Origin: Polynucleobacter sp. MWH-Aus1W21
GTDB taxonomy: Bacteria; Pseudomonadota; Gammaproteobacteria; Burkholderiales; Burkholderiaceae
DNA length: 64,000 bases
Direction of reading: 5' to 3'
NCBI RefSeq assembly: GCF_018687275.1
Contig: NZ_CP061287.1
Span: 2,046,001-2,110,000, forward strand
The position numbers were made by a program, and so were the translations under genes. The notes below the pieces were generated by a model. The model was not told where the DNA came from and did not search any database. It saw nothing but the letters and a program-made list of their open reading frames with translations. Numbering within the stretch: position 1 is the first letter of the stretch; each line of letters opens with the position of its first letter. Shown piece by piece: positions 44,156-53,282 of this stretch.

Positions 44156-44653
44156 TCACTCTTTATCCTGAGTGCCAGAAGCAATTTTTTGGACGAGCCA
44201 TTTTTCTACTGATGGAAAAACAAACTTACTCACATCACCGCCCATCGATGCAATTTCACGCACGAAGGTACCGGAAATAAATTGATATTGATCAGATGGA
44301 GTTAAAAACAAAGTTTCAACATCTGGCAATAGGTAGCGATTCATCCCTGCCATTTGGAACTCGTACTCAAAATCAGATACAGCGCGCAAACCACGCACAA
44401 TCACGCGCGCATTGTGCTCCCGAGCAAAATCTTTCAACAAACCTTTAAAGCCAACCACTTTGACATTGGGATAGTGGCCAAGCACTTCCTTGGCAATATC
44501 AATCCGCTCTTGCAATGTAAAAAATGGCCGTTTGCTACGACTATCAGCAACGCCCACAATCAATTCAGTAAAAATGCTAGATGCGCGGCGCACCAAGTCC
44601 TCGTGACCACGAGTAAATGGATCAAATGTTCCAGGGTAAACAGCAACAGTCAT
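44156..44653 (-). CDS. coaD: Phosphopantetheine adenylyltransferase
   Basis: CoaD forms dephospho-CoA from phosphopantetheine and ATP. The nucleotidyltransferase motif PGTFDPFTRGHEDLVRRA (about 7-24) includes the HxGH-equivalent histidine, and LFLTPSDQYQFISGTFVREI (about 114-133) is the second signature. The 165 residues are normal. It is between rsmD and the ferredoxin gene. Confidence 0.97.
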   Translation of the reverse strand: MTVAVYPGTFDPFTRGHEDLVRRASSIFTELIVGVADSRSKRPFFTLQERIDIAKEVLGHYPNVKVVGFKGLLKDFAREHNARVIVRGLRAVSDFEYEFQMAGMNRYLLPDVETLFLTPSDQYQFISGTFVREIASMGGDVSKFVFPSVEKWLVQKIASGTQDKE

Positions 44654-44689
44654 AATGTTCCTAAGGCTTTATCGGCTACAGGCAAGAGT

Positions 44690-45334
44690 TTAGCCTCTTC
44701 CACCCCGAAATAGACAGGCTTTTGCCTGTCCCGCCTCTAAGTATTTTCCACAATGCCAGTCCGGCAGTAGGGACTCTATCTCTTCGCGTGGACGATTAGA
44801 TGGAAATTCGACATAAATACCGCCTCCAGAAGCATCGTCACAGACTCTTCCCGCCTCAATCACAGCTCGATCCAATAAGCTCGAATCCTGAAATGGGGGA
44901 TCAATAAAAATGAGATTGTAGGAACGGTCTGCTTGTTGCTTTAAAAACTCCAGACTATCCCTTTGCAAAATTTCAACCACCCCAACAGCAGGAGATGACT
45001 GCAATAAAGCGAAATTTGTATTTAAGTTTGCGTGAGCCTTCTTATCCTTCTCCAGCAAGATCACTAATTGGGCGCCTCTTGAGGCAGCCTCAAAACCTAA
45101 GGCACCAGTACCTGCAAAAAGATCCAGACAACGCAAGCCTGTCAAATCTTGCCCCAACCAATTAAATAGAGTCTCACGGATTCGGTCAGTTGTGGGACGC
45201 AAACCCGGCAAATCCAAAACCGTCAGCAAGCGACTTCTCCAGTTGCCTCCAATAATCCGAACCTTCTTGGGTGGTTCAGTCTTCAGAGATTTGTTCGCTC
45301 TATTGGGCTTATTTATTTTTTGCTCCCAATACAA
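44690..45334 (-). CDS. rsmD: 16S rRNA (guanine(966)-N2)-methyltransferase
   Basis: RsmD methylates G966 of 16S rRNA. VRIIGGNWRSRLL begins the conserved part (about residue 26), SAM motif I is LDLFAGTGALGFEAASRGA (about 70-88), and the catalytic motif is IFIDPPF near 147. The start is uncertain: the frame has no ATG or GTG, and a TTG at 45334 overlaps the M16 gene by 26 bp. A start without that overlap would need a non-standard codon. The final residues KACLFRGGRG look normal. Confidence 0.9.
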   Translation of the reverse strand: MYWEQKINKPNRANKSLKTEPPKKVRIIGGNWRSRLLTVLDLPGLRPTTDRIRETLFNWLGQDLTGLRCLDLFAGTGALGFEAASRGAQLVILLEKDKKAHANLNTNFALLQSSPAVGVVEILQRDSLEFLKQQADRSYNLIFIDPPFQDSSLLDRAVIEAGRVCDDASGGGIYVEFPSNRPREEIESLLPDWHCGKYLEAGQAKACLFRGGRG

Positions 45335-46646
45335 CCATCTTCATGCGATCCATTGCCAAATATTTTTGGAACGATGCTTTCACTTGCTCCAATGTCACTG
45401 CCTCAACTTGCTTGGTCCAAATATCCATAGTATCGAGGGGTAAATCATTCCAAGCAATTGAAGAGACGTTATCCAACAACTTACGATTGTTATCAATACG
45501 AAGTGGATAGCCATTGATTAAATTTGATTTAGCGGCCTCGAGTTCTGATGGAGTAGGACCATCCGCAATAAATTGAGCGATCGTTGTGCTCATCACATCT
45601 AAGGCTAGAGTAGCTTGATCATTCTTGGTTTGTAGGCCAGCCTGAAAAATACCATTTTCTTTTCCGGGCGCAAAGTAACTAAATACGCTATACGCCAAGC
45701 CACGCTTCTCGCGCACTTCAGACATCAGACGTGAGACAAAACCACCACCGCCCAGGATGTAATTACCAACGAGTAATGGGAAGTAATCAGGGTTGTTTCG
45801 CGCGACTGCTGTCATACCCATTGCTATATGGGCTTGCTGAGAGTCAAACGGAATCTGAATTTCCCGTTGAGTCAAGGCTTCTATTGGGGAACGCTGCAGA
45901 TCGGGCAACTTCGCAATCGGTTGACCTGACTGAGGAATCTGCTTTAACAAAATCTGTACGATTTCAGAAGCCTGGGCACGATCCACATCTCCCACAATAC
46001 TCACAATCATACGATCGCCGCGATAAAACTGCTTATGAAATTGTTTGAGGTCGTTCACGTTTACAGCACCAACCGATTGCACCGTTGGCGAATCAGCCAA
46101 GGGATAATTTCCATAAACTGATTTTTTAAAACGTCGCTCTAAAACAAATTCTGGCTTTGTTTCAGCTTCACGCAAACTCGTAATTGTTCTTTGCTTTTCA
46201 CGCTCAACTATTTTCGGATCATAGATTGGGGCGCTCAACATAGCCGCAGCCAACTGCACCGCTCTATCGCGCAAGTCTTTTCTACTGAGGCTGCGAATGC
46301 GCAAAATTGCTCTTTCACCACCGACCGATAAACCAATATTGGCACCTAAATCAGCAATTTCATCGGCTATTTGAGCCTCTGTTAATAAGCCCTTATCGCC
46401 TCTAGCGCCATAATTCATAAGGCCTGCAACCATATCAGCTACGCCACCTTTACCAGCAGGGTCATAGCGGTCACCTGCATCAATGCTGACCTCAATATCG
46501 ACCATAGGCAATGCTTTGGTCTGGACCAAATAGGCTTGGGCACCCTTATAGGAATCCAATTTCTCAATTGGCAATATCGCGTAAGCATGACTCAGCAAAC
46601 CAAAGCTCATTAGACAAGCTGAAAATATTCTGAAAAAGGCATTCAT
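45309..46646 (-). CDS. M16 family peptidase-like protein, catalytically inactive subunit
   Basis: The protein has a signal peptide (about 1-23) and two M16 halves, totalling 445 residues. At the place of the zinc motif HxxEH it has GVADMVAGLMNYG, lacking the histidines and glutamate, so it should be the non-catalytic partner. The C-terminal half keeps SRLMSEVREKRGLAYSVFSYF, the substrate-binding R/Y motif. The start overlaps the stop of the preceding M16 gene as TAATG. Together they likely form a periplasmic heterodimer like mitochondrial processing peptidase or YmxG/PqqL pairs. Confidence 0.87.
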   Translation of the reverse strand: MNAFFRIFSACLMSFGLLSHAYAILPIEKLDSYKGAQAYLVQTKALPMVDIEVSIDAGDRYDPAGKGGVADMVAGLMNYGARGDKGLLTEAQIADEIADLGANIGLSVGGERAILRIRSLSRKDLRDRAVQLAAAMLSAPIYDPKIVEREKQRTITSLREAETKPEFVLERRFKKSVYGNYPLADSPTVQSVGAVNVNDLKQFHKQFYRGDRMIVSIVGDVDRAQASEIVQILLKQIPQSGQPIAKLPDLQRSPIEALTQREIQIPFDSQQAHIAMGMTAVARNNPDYFPLLVGNYILGGGGFVSRLMSEVREKRGLAYSVFSYFAPGKENGIFQAGLQTKNDQATLALDVMSTTIAQFIADGPTPSELEAAKSNLINGYPLRIDNNRKLLDNVSSIAWNDLPLDTMDIWTKQVEAVTLEQVKASFQKYLAMDRMKMVVLGAKNK

Positions 46647-48010
46647 TATTTAACCTCCTTGTCAGCAGATTTACGAGTCTGTGGATCCAGAACAGCAATC
46701 GTCAAACCCTCGTCAACCAAATATTTTTTTGCCACTGCTTGGACTTGTTCTGGAGTAATAGTCTGCATTTTCTCCAACATATAGTTAATGTCTTTCCAAG
46801 AGAAGCCTGCCATTTCAGTGCTACCAATTTCCATTGCCTGACCAAAGATAGAGTCGCGCTTATAAATTTGATCAGACAAAATGCGCACCTTAATTCTTTT
46901 AAGCTCAGACTCCAAGATTCCTTTTTGCTTCAACTCATCAAGTGCTTTCCGAATACTTGCTTGAGCCTGCTCAACCGTCTTGCCTTTGGCCATCGTTGCG
47001 CCAATTAAAAATAACTCTGGTCCGCGAGAGATCATGTCGTAACCCACGCCAACATCATTCACCACCTTTTCTTGCTTAACAAGAGTGCGATTTAGACGGG
47101 CATTGTCATAGCCATCTAAAACAGCTGTCAGCAGCTCCAATGCATATGGCTCAACATCATCAAGCTTCCCAGGCTCAAGGCGGGGCGCCTTCCAGGCCAT
47201 AGCCAGCTGAGCATTATCAGCTGGCGCCTTTACTTGAACCTGCTTAATTCCTTTTTGGGGCGGCTCAATTTGAGGCTTGCGAACCGGCAATTCATGAGCA
47301 ACTGCTGCTCCGTAATATTTCTCTACCAAGGCCAACACTTGTTTAGCATCTACATCACCAGCCACTACTACTGTTGCATTGTTTGGAGCGTACCAACTGC
47401 GATACCAGTCTCGTGCATCCGTTGGCTTCATATTTTGCAAATCATTCATCCAGCCAATCACAGGATGACGATACGGAGAACTCATGTAAGCAGTTGCCAT
47501 CAGCGATTCATTGAGCAAGCTGCTGGGGTTATCTTCTGTGCGCAAGCGGCGCTCTTCCATGACGACTTGAATTTCTTTTAAAAACTCCGCATCGTCAAAG
47601 TTGAGATTAGACATGCGATCGGCTTCAAGCTTGATCACGTTTTCTAGCTTTGATTTTTCAACTTGCTGAAAGTATGCGGTGTAGTCCCGAGATGTAAATG
47701 CATTTTCGCGCCCGCCTACAGCCGCTACCATGCGTGAAAACTCTCCAGACTTCACCTTATGAGTGCCTTTAAACATCATGTGTTCAAGCACGTGGGCAAC
47801 ACCAGTCTTGCCATTGACTTCATCCATAGAGCCAGCTCGATACCAGACCATATGCGCGACTGTTGGCGCGCGATGATCTTCTCTGACAATCAATTTCAGG
47901 CCATTGCTTAGCTGATATTCATGCGTATCAGCAGGTTGAGCACCAGCAGCCCAACTAATTTGAGTAAATAGGATGAATACAAAGGAAATTCGAAGTAAAT
48001 TGGAAAGCAT
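46646..48010 (-). CDS. M16 family zinc metallopeptidase, catalytic subunit
   Basis: A 454-residue secreted peptidase with a signal peptide (about 1-24). The inverted zinc motif HVLEH lies in GVAHVLEHMMFKGTHK (about 70-85), and a downstream glutamate in LEADRMSNLNFDD (about 150) completes the site. A second M16 domain lacks catalytic residues, as expected. It is co-translated with the inactive partner. The substrate is unknown. ftsY is divergent with a 63 bp gap. Confidence 0.9.
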   Translation of the reverse strand: MLSNLLRISFVFILFTQISWAAGAQPADTHEYQLSNGLKLIVREDHRAPTVAHMVWYRAGSMDEVNGKTGVAHVLEHMMFKGTHKVKSGEFSRMVAAVGGRENAFTSRDYTAYFQQVEKSKLENVIKLEADRMSNLNFDDAEFLKEIQVVMEERRLRTEDNPSSLLNESLMATAYMSSPYRHPVIGWMNDLQNMKPTDARDWYRSWYAPNNATVVVAGDVDAKQVLALVEKYYGAAVAHELPVRKPQIEPPQKGIKQVQVKAPADNAQLAMAWKAPRLEPGKLDDVEPYALELLTAVLDGYDNARLNRTLVKQEKVVNDVGVGYDMISRGPELFLIGATMAKGKTVEQAQASIRKALDELKQKGILESELKRIKVRILSDQIYKRDSIFGQAMEIGSTEMAGFSWKDINYMLEKMQTITPEQVQAVAKKYLVDEGLTIAVLDPQTRKSADKEVK

Positions 48011-48073
48011 CTGCTAAATCACCATACCTTAAGAATTAAATTGATAAGATGCATGTTTTAAATTGTATCGATT

Positions 48074-48964
48074 ATGTTCGGCTTACGTAAAACCCTCGGA
48101 TCTCTTTTCAAATCAAGCAAGATTGATGAATCTTGGTTTGATACTTTGGAAGAATCACTAATACAAAGTGATGTGGGCCTTCCTACGACCGAACAACTCA
48201 TCAGCAAACTACGTAAAGCAGCAAAATCAGAGAAAGCCTCCAGCCCCGAAGAGTTACAAGCGCTACTTATTCAAGAAGTCAGCTCATTACTCACTGCTAT
48301 TGAGCCTTCACCAAATCCACTCTTTACTAGTGATAAGCCTAACACTCCAGAGGTATGGTTAGTTGTAGGGGTAAACGGTGCCGGCAAGACTACAACTATT
48401 GGCAAACTCTGCCGACTCTTTCAGTCTCAAGGTAAATCCGTTCTCCTGGCTGCTGGAGACACCTTCAGAGCCGCTGCACGTAACCAGCTTCAAGAGTGGG
48501 GTGGACGCAATCAAGTGGATGTCATCACCCAGGAAGGTGGTGACGCTGCTGCCGTTGCGCATGACGCAATTCATGCTGCTATCTCACGCAAGAATGACAT
48601 TCTCATTATTGATACCGCAGGTCGTCTGGCAACCCAAGACAATCTGATGGAAGAACTCAAGAAGGTGAAACGTGTCATTGGCAAAGCACTCCCTGGAGCG
48701 CCGCACCACACACTACTTGTTTTAGACGGTAATACCGGGCAGAACGGCTTAAGCCAGGTAAAGGCATTTCATGCCGCCTTGGGACTGACTGGAATCATCG
48801 TGACCAAGCTTGACGGCACCGCTAAAGGCGGCGTGATCTGCGCTCTTGCCCACACCCTACAAGAAGGCCCAAAACCCGCTGTTCTAGCCCTAGGCAAAGG
48901 TGAGGGAATTGATGATTTAGCCCCCTTCACAGCAGGGCAATATTCTTCCGAATTATTCAATTAA
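48074..48964 (+). CDS. ftsY: Signal recognition particle receptor FtsY
   Basis: FtsY docks SRP-ribosome complexes at the membrane. The NG core is complete: an N-domain with LEESLIQSDVGLPTTEQLI, G1 GVNGAGKTTTIGKL (about 98-111), DTFRAAARNQL, DTAGR near 180, TKLDGTAKGG and LGKGEGIDDLAPF. At 296 residues it lacks the long acidic A domain of E. coli FtsY and keeps only a short N-terminal amphipathic segment, MFGLRKTLGSLFK, for membrane contact. Confidence 0.97.
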   Translation: MFGLRKTLGSLFKSSKIDESWFDTLEESLIQSDVGLPTTEQLISKLRKAAKSEKASSPEELQALLIQEVSSLLTAIEPSPNPLFTSDKPNTPEVWLVVGVNGAGKTTTIGKLCRLFQSQGKSVLLAAGDTFRAAARNQLQEWGGRNQVDVITQEGGDAAAVAHDAIHAAISRKNDILIIDTAGRLATQDNLMEELKKVKRVIGKALPGAPHHTLLVLDGNTGQNGLSQVKAFHAALGLTGIIVTKLDGTAKGGVICALAHTLQEGPKPAVLALGKGEGIDDLAPFTAGQYSSELFN

Positions 48965-48992
48965 ATCAGTAACTTATAGAGGTTAAAAACGA

Positions 48993-49019
48993 TTAGCACT
49001 CTCTTGACAAGAGTGCTAA
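48993..49019 (+). promoter_or_regulatory. CIRCE operator (HrcA site) upstream of rpoH
   Basis: Half-sites TTAGCACTC (48993-49001) and GAGTGCTAA (49011-49019) are perfect inverted repeats separated by 9 nt, an exact match to the CIRCE consensus. The spacer contains TTGACA (49004-49009), a perfect -35 hexamer, though its -10 is unclear; a TAAAAT at 49017-49022 is an alternative -10. The site lies 39 bp before the rpoH start, so HrcA bound here should block transcription. Confidence 0.93.
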
Positions 49020-49057
49020 AATAGAACCCTATTAACACCTCATATTTATAAGAAAAA

Positions 49058-49981
49058 ATGGTTCAAAAGAAATCTGACACACCGAATTTGCAAACGCTGC
49101 CAGTCGCGCAGACTGCGGCGGCGTCTGCATTTCCAATGCTGCCAACTCTTGGGGTTGGCACTCTCGATTCATACATTGCGTACGTTAATCGCGTACCAAT
49201 GCTCAGTGCTGCGGAAGAATTGCATCTTGCGCAGGAATTTCGTCGCACGGAAAATGTTGATGCTGCTAAAAGTTTAGTACTGTCGCATTTGCGTTTAGTG
49301 GTTTCTGTTGCTCGCCAATATCTTGGCTATGGCATTCCACACGCAGACTTAATTCAAGAAGGCAATATCGGCTTGATGAAGGCCGTTAAACGCTACGACC
49401 CAAACAATGGTGCTCGCTTAGTGTCTTACGCGATTCATTGGATCAAAGCAGAAATTCATGAGTACATTCTCAAGAACTGGCGCCTGGTTAAAACTGCAAC
49501 CACTAAAGCACAACGTAAATTGTTCTTTAACTTGCGAAGCAATAAACCTACCTTAAGCGCACTGACTCCTAGCGAAGTAGATGCTTTAGCTAAAGCGCTT
49601 GATGTCAAAGGCTCTGACGTTAAAGAAATGGAAATGCGTCTTGCTGGCGGAGATGTTGCGCTTGAAGGCGATGACAGTGATGATGAGTCTGCTTATGCGC
49701 CTATTCAATGGCTAGCAGACAACTCACAAGAGCCTACCGCTCGCATTGCCAGCGCTGAAGCTGATGCCTTGCAAGGCCCTAAATTAGATCAAGCACTGAT
49801 GGCTTTAGACGAGCGTAGTCGCAATATTGTGCAATCTCGTTGGCTGGCGATGGATGCTGAAGGTAATGGCACAAAGACATTACATGATCTTGCTGATGAG
49901 TACGGCATCTCAGCAGAACGTGTTCGTCAAATTGAAACTGCAGCACTCAAAAAGATGCGTGGATTACTCCAAGCAGCCTAA
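49058..49981 (+). CDS. rpoH: Heat-shock sigma factor RpoH (sigma-32)
   Basis: RpoH directs RNA polymerase to heat-shock promoters. Region 2 has HLRLVVSVARQYLGYGIP and DLIQEGNIGLMKAVKRYDP; the RpoH box region reads TTKAQRKLFFNLR (about 146-158); region 4 has LADEYGISAERVRQIE near 285. The 307 residues include an N-terminal extension of about 25 residues. The start is ATG at 49058 with a weak AAGAAAAA before it. A CIRCE operator sits upstream and a terminator downstream. Confidence 0.97.
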   Translation: MVQKKSDTPNLQTLPVAQTAAASAFPMLPTLGVGTLDSYIAYVNRVPMLSAAEELHLAQEFRRTENVDAAKSLVLSHLRLVVSVARQYLGYGIPHADLIQEGNIGLMKAVKRYDPNNGARLVSYAIHWIKAEIHEYILKNWRLVKTATTKAQRKLFFNLRSNKPTLSALTPSEVDALAKALDVKGSDVKEMEMRLAGGDVALEGDDSDDESAYAPIQWLADNSQEPTARIASAEADALQGPKLDQALMALDERSRNIVQSRWLAMDAEGNGTKTLHDLADEYGISAERVRQIETAALKKMRGLLQAA

Positions 49982-49987
49982 ATAATA

Positions 49988-50012
49988 GGGTTCGATTAAG
50001 AACCCTTTTATT
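49988..50012. terminator. Terminator between rpoH and the SCO gene
   Basis: GGGTTC (49988-49993) pairs with GAACCC (50000-50005), followed by TTTTATTTTTT on the plus strand. The minus strand has an AT-rich but imperfect T stretch, so it may also serve the converging SCO gene. Confidence 0.8.
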
Positions 50013-50014
50013 TT

Positions 50015-50599
50015 TTACTTCAGTAGTTCTTTCAAATCATGCGCCAAGGTCTCAGGACCTTGTGCGTGTTTGATATACAAACGTAAGCGACCCTCTGGAT
50101 CAAATGCATAGCTACCTGCTGCGTGATCCATGGTGTATGAGCCTGTCTTGGCGCCTGGCACCTTCTTGTAATAAATCTTGAAGTCTTTGGTGACTTTTTC
50201 TAAACCAGCTTCATCTGCTGGACGCAAGCCTAAGAAACGCGGATCAAATGCGGGAACATACTGCTTCAAAATTTCCGCAGTATCACGCTCAGGATCCACC
50301 GTCACAAAAAGCACCTGAACCTTATCTGACTGGGCCCCCAAGAGAGTCATGGCTTGCTGCATTTCAGTTAAAGTGGTTGGACATACATCAGGACACTGGG
50401 TGTAGCCAAAGAACATCACTACCACTTTGCCCTTAAAGTCTGACAAGGTTCTCACCTTCCCATCTGGATCCAACAAACTAAAGTCTTTACCAAATGCCGT
50501 GCTGCCAGTGATATCAATATTTTTAAACTCTGGCTTTGGGCTACACGCTGTCAGTACAAAAAAAAGGATTGCTAAAAAGCAAATGCGCAAAAAATTCAT
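50015..50599 (-). CDS. SCO1/SenC copper chaperone lipoprotein
   Basis: SCO proteins deliver copper to the CuA site of cytochrome oxidase. The signal peptide carries a lipobox, LTAC (C19). The thioredoxin-like domain has the copper motif CPDVC (in FFGYTQCPDVCPTTL, about 75-80) and the distant histidine in MDHAAGSYAFDP near 165. The 194 residues are normal. It is last in the ctaA-ctaB-SCO part of the oxidase cluster. Confidence 0.93.
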   Translation of the reverse strand: MNFLRICFLAILFFVLTACSPKPEFKNIDITGSTAFGKDFSLLDPDGKVRTLSDFKGKVVVMFFGYTQCPDVCPTTLTEMQQAMTLLGAQSDKVQVLFVTVDPERDTAEILKQYVPAFDPRFLGLRPADEAGLEKVTKDFKIYYKKVPGAKTGSYTMDHAAGSYAFDPEGRLRLYIKHAQGPETLAHDLKELLK

Positions 50600-50606
50600 A
50601 TGGCTC

Positions 50607-51500
50607 TCAGAGGAAATAGTGATCTATTAAAAGCGCTGCAAAGAGTAGCGATAGGTAGGTAATAGAAAAGCGGAATGTTTTCTTAGCTAAAGCATCGCTA
50701 TAAGAAACAAACAGTGCAACTACATAAGCCAAGAACATTAAACCCAGAATAATGGCGGATATTAAATACACCATACCGCTCATTCCATAGATGTAAGGCA
50801 ACATCGTGGCAGCAATCAAAATCAAGGTATAGAGGACGATATTTAATAGCGTAAAACGCTCACCATGAGTCACCGGCAACATTGGCAAGCCCGACTGTAC
50901 ATAATCATCACGGCGATATAAAGCGAGCGCCCAGAAATGTGGGGGCGTCCATACAAAGATGATGAGAACTAAAAGCCAAGCTTCTGCAGAGAGCGTATTG
51001 GTTACCGCCGCCCAGCCCAATGCTGGCGGCATGGCGCCAGATAACCCGCCGATCACAATGTTTTGTGGTGTGGCAGGCTTTAGTAGCCAGGTATAGATCA
51101 CTGCATAGCCTACAAAGGTGGCAAGCGTTAGCCACATTGTTAAGGGGTTGCAGAAGTTCCACAAAATAACCATTCCGAGCGAACCCAAAATGATGGAAAA
51201 AATAATGATGTGAAATGGCGTTACTTCGCCAGTAGCAGATGGTCGCCAAGAAGTGCGCTTCATTTTGGCATCAACAGCTTGCTCAATTAAACAATTCACC
51301 GCAAATGCTGCGCCGGCCAAAAGCCAGATACCCACAATGCCACCAAATAGAACTGGGTAAGGCACCATGCCAGGTGTCGCCAAGAACATCCCAATCACTG
51401 CACAAAATACGGCGAGCTGAGTCACTCTAGGCTTAGTTAAAACCCAATATTGACGCCAACGCGGCATAGCCACTGGCGCGCTTGTTTTAGAGTCACTCAT
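50607..51500 (-). CDS. ctaB: Heme O synthase (protoheme IX farnesyltransferase)
   Basis: This UbiA-family membrane enzyme adds a farnesyl group to heme B. The first prenyl-diphosphate motif is NCLIEQAVDAKMKRT (about 69-83), followed by RPSATGEVTP, and the second aspartate-rich region is YRRDDYVQSGLPMLPV near 195. About nine helices are visible in 297 residues. It is also called cyoE. It follows ctaA by 4 bp, and together they supply heme A to the oxidase. Confidence 0.96.
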   Translation of the reverse strand: MSDSKTSAPVAMPRWRQYWVLTKPRVTQLAVFCAVIGMFLATPGMVPYPVLFGGIVGIWLLAGAAFAVNCLIEQAVDAKMKRTSWRPSATGEVTPFHIIIFSIILGSLGMVILWNFCNPLTMWLTLATFVGYAVIYTWLLKPATPQNIVIGGLSGAMPPALGWAAVTNTLSAEAWLLVLIIFVWTPPHFWALALYRRDDYVQSGLPMLPVTHGERFTLLNIVLYTLILIAATMLPYIYGMSGMVYLISAIILGLMFLAYVVALFVSYSDALAKKTFRFSITYLSLLFAALLIDHYFL

Positions 51501-51504
51501 ATAT

Positions 51505-52626
51505 TTATGCCATCTTCTTTTGAATGAAAGGCTTCCAAGAGGCCCAATAACTCATTCTGACTAAACAGAATACTAAAGCAGCAGAGCCAGCGGTATGCAA
51601 TAGAGCGGCTAATAAAGGCCACTGAAATATCACATTTGAAATACCAGTAACAATCTGCAAGAGCAGCACCGCCAACAACAGCTTGGCCACCAAACCTAGA
51701 TCAGAAAGAACAGGGGTTGCCAGCTTTAACGCTTTCAGACCCAAAGCACCTAGGACCACCAATACCAATAGCGCAAAGAGTCGATGCGCCCAATGAATGG
51801 TTTGCAAGGCTACAGGGGAGATAAATTCACCTTGGGCATTTAAACCCAATTGACGCCAAAGGGTAAAGCCTTCACTCCAATTTGTCTCGGGCCAAGCGCT
51901 GCCCATGCAGGTTGGAAAATCTGGACATGCTAAGACGGCGTAATTGGTGCTCACCCAAGCACCCAAGAAAACCTGGATTAAGAGAACCGCAAAAGAAAGA
52001 GTCAGAAGCTGTGCTGAAATCGGTCGAATACGAAGAATGCGAACTGCAGTAAGTTTTTCTTCCCAAGATTGTTGTGCATACAAAGTTAAGCAGGACAATA
52101 AAACTAAAGCCAACATCAAATGAATGGTGACAATAATGGGTTGTAACTTGAGAGTCACAGTCCAAGCACCAAAGGCGCCTTGCACGCAAACCAATACAAG
52201 TAAACCAAGGCTGCCCAGTAAAGGATTTTTTCCCAAAGACTTGAGCTTACTAAAGGCGATTCCTACTTGTATCAAAATGAGTGCGCCTACAGTCATCGCT
52301 AAATAGCGATGAATCATTTCGATCCAAGCTTTGATAACCGTCACAGGCCCGGTGGGCATAGCGCTCTCAGCCTGCTGAATATCGCTAAGCGCATGAAAAG
52401 GATTGGATGTGCCGTAGCATCCAGGCCAGTCAGGACAGCCCAAGCCTGAGTCAGTGAGCCGTGTAAATGCACCAAACACAATCAGATCAAAAGTCATAAA
52501 GACCAATATCCAATTAAGTTTTTGGAAAAAACTATAGCCCGGCTTTCTCCAAAGATAGAGCAGTGGCAAGCCAGCAAAAATAATGGCGATGGCTGCTAAC
52601 TCTAAAAATAAAATCAAACTCGGCAT
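51505..52626 (-). CDS. ctaA: Heme A synthase (COX15/CtaA)
   Basis: CtaA oxidises heme O to heme A. Eight helices in two homologous halves carry histidines in EMIHRYLAMTVG (about 106-117), IHLMLALVL, IHWAHRLFALL (about 268-278) and LLHTAGSAAL. TRLTDSGLGCPDWPGCYG matches the family cysteine-containing loop. The 373 residues are typical of the proteobacterial type. The start overlaps the preceding stop as TAATG. Confidence 0.95.
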   Translation of the reverse strand: MPSLILFLELAAIAIIFAGLPLLYLWRKPGYSFFQKLNWILVFMTFDLIVFGAFTRLTDSGLGCPDWPGCYGTSNPFHALSDIQQAESAMPTGPVTVIKAWIEMIHRYLAMTVGALILIQVGIAFSKLKSLGKNPLLGSLGLLVLVCVQGAFGAWTVTLKLQPIIVTIHLMLALVLLSCLTLYAQQSWEEKLTAVRILRIRPISAQLLTLSFAVLLIQVFLGAWVSTNYAVLACPDFPTCMGSAWPETNWSEGFTLWRQLGLNAQGEFISPVALQTIHWAHRLFALLVLVVLGALGLKALKLATPVLSDLGLVAKLLLAVLLLQIVTGISNVIFQWPLLAALLHTAGSAALVFCLVRMSYWASWKPFIQKKMA

Positions 52627-53282
52627 TACAAATTCTCGCCCTTATGATTTAACTTCAGGAGCTTTTCTAGATCTTTCTTCATACCAGCAAACTCTTTAGG
52701 AGAGTTTGTCACTGGGAAATACATCATCTTGGCAGGACTTGGATCTACCAACTGAATCTGCTGGCCTGCACCCTCTTTATTTAGCCATGCCTCAAAGTCA
52801 GAACGAAACTTAGGATCCGACGGAAGGGAAACAATTTTGAAGCCTGCAGCTTTTTCGTCATACGCTTTAACGACTTCTGGGTCAACAGGCTGACCATCTG
52901 TGTTAACCCATAAGAGTTGTAGGCGACCGCCCTCTCTCCCCATTGCTACCTTTACTTGACGCATCAAAAATAAGGCTTCAATACATTTCTCATCCTTAAC
53001 CTTGCATTCACCAGCAGGGCGAGCAATTAAAAGACTCCATTTACCTTTTGTGGGCACATCAAGCCATGCTGTATTAAATTCTTGAGCAGGGTAAACAAGA
53101 GTCCCCAAATTCGTTTTTCCGCCTGTAGGCTTAATCACGTAATACGTAAAATACGATGCAATTACTGGAGAGGCGCAAGCTAACAATAGCAATAGCATCT
53201 GAATGCGACCACGACGGGTGCGCGCATTAATAGCAGCTGAATCTACCTGTGATGCCGGAATTAATAACTCTTTATCACTCAC
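52626..53282 (-). CDS. Oxidase-cluster membrane protein of unknown function
   Basis: I recognise this only by position: a one-helix protein regularly found between SURF1 and ctaA in betaproteobacterial oxidase clusters. The start is taken as the GTG at 53282, which overlaps the SURF1 stop (GTGA); the longer frame to 53426 lies inside SURF1 and is composed of its shadow. The 218 residues have a helix near 28-50 and a periplasmic part with WSLLIARPAGECKVKDEKC and LQLLWVNTDG, loosely reminiscent of thioredoxin/SCO-like folds. Function is not assigned. Confidence 0.8.
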   Translation of the reverse strand: MSDKELLIPASQVDSAAINARTRRGRIQMLLLLLACASPVIASYFTYYVIKPTGGKTNLGTLVYPAQEFNTAWLDVPTKGKWSLLIARPAGECKVKDEKCIEALFLMRQVKVAMGREGGRLQLLWVNTDGQPVDPEVVKAYDEKAAGFKIVSLPSDPKFRSDFEAWLNKEGAGQQIQLVDPSPAKMMYFPVTNSPKEFAGMKKDLEKLLKLNHKGENL

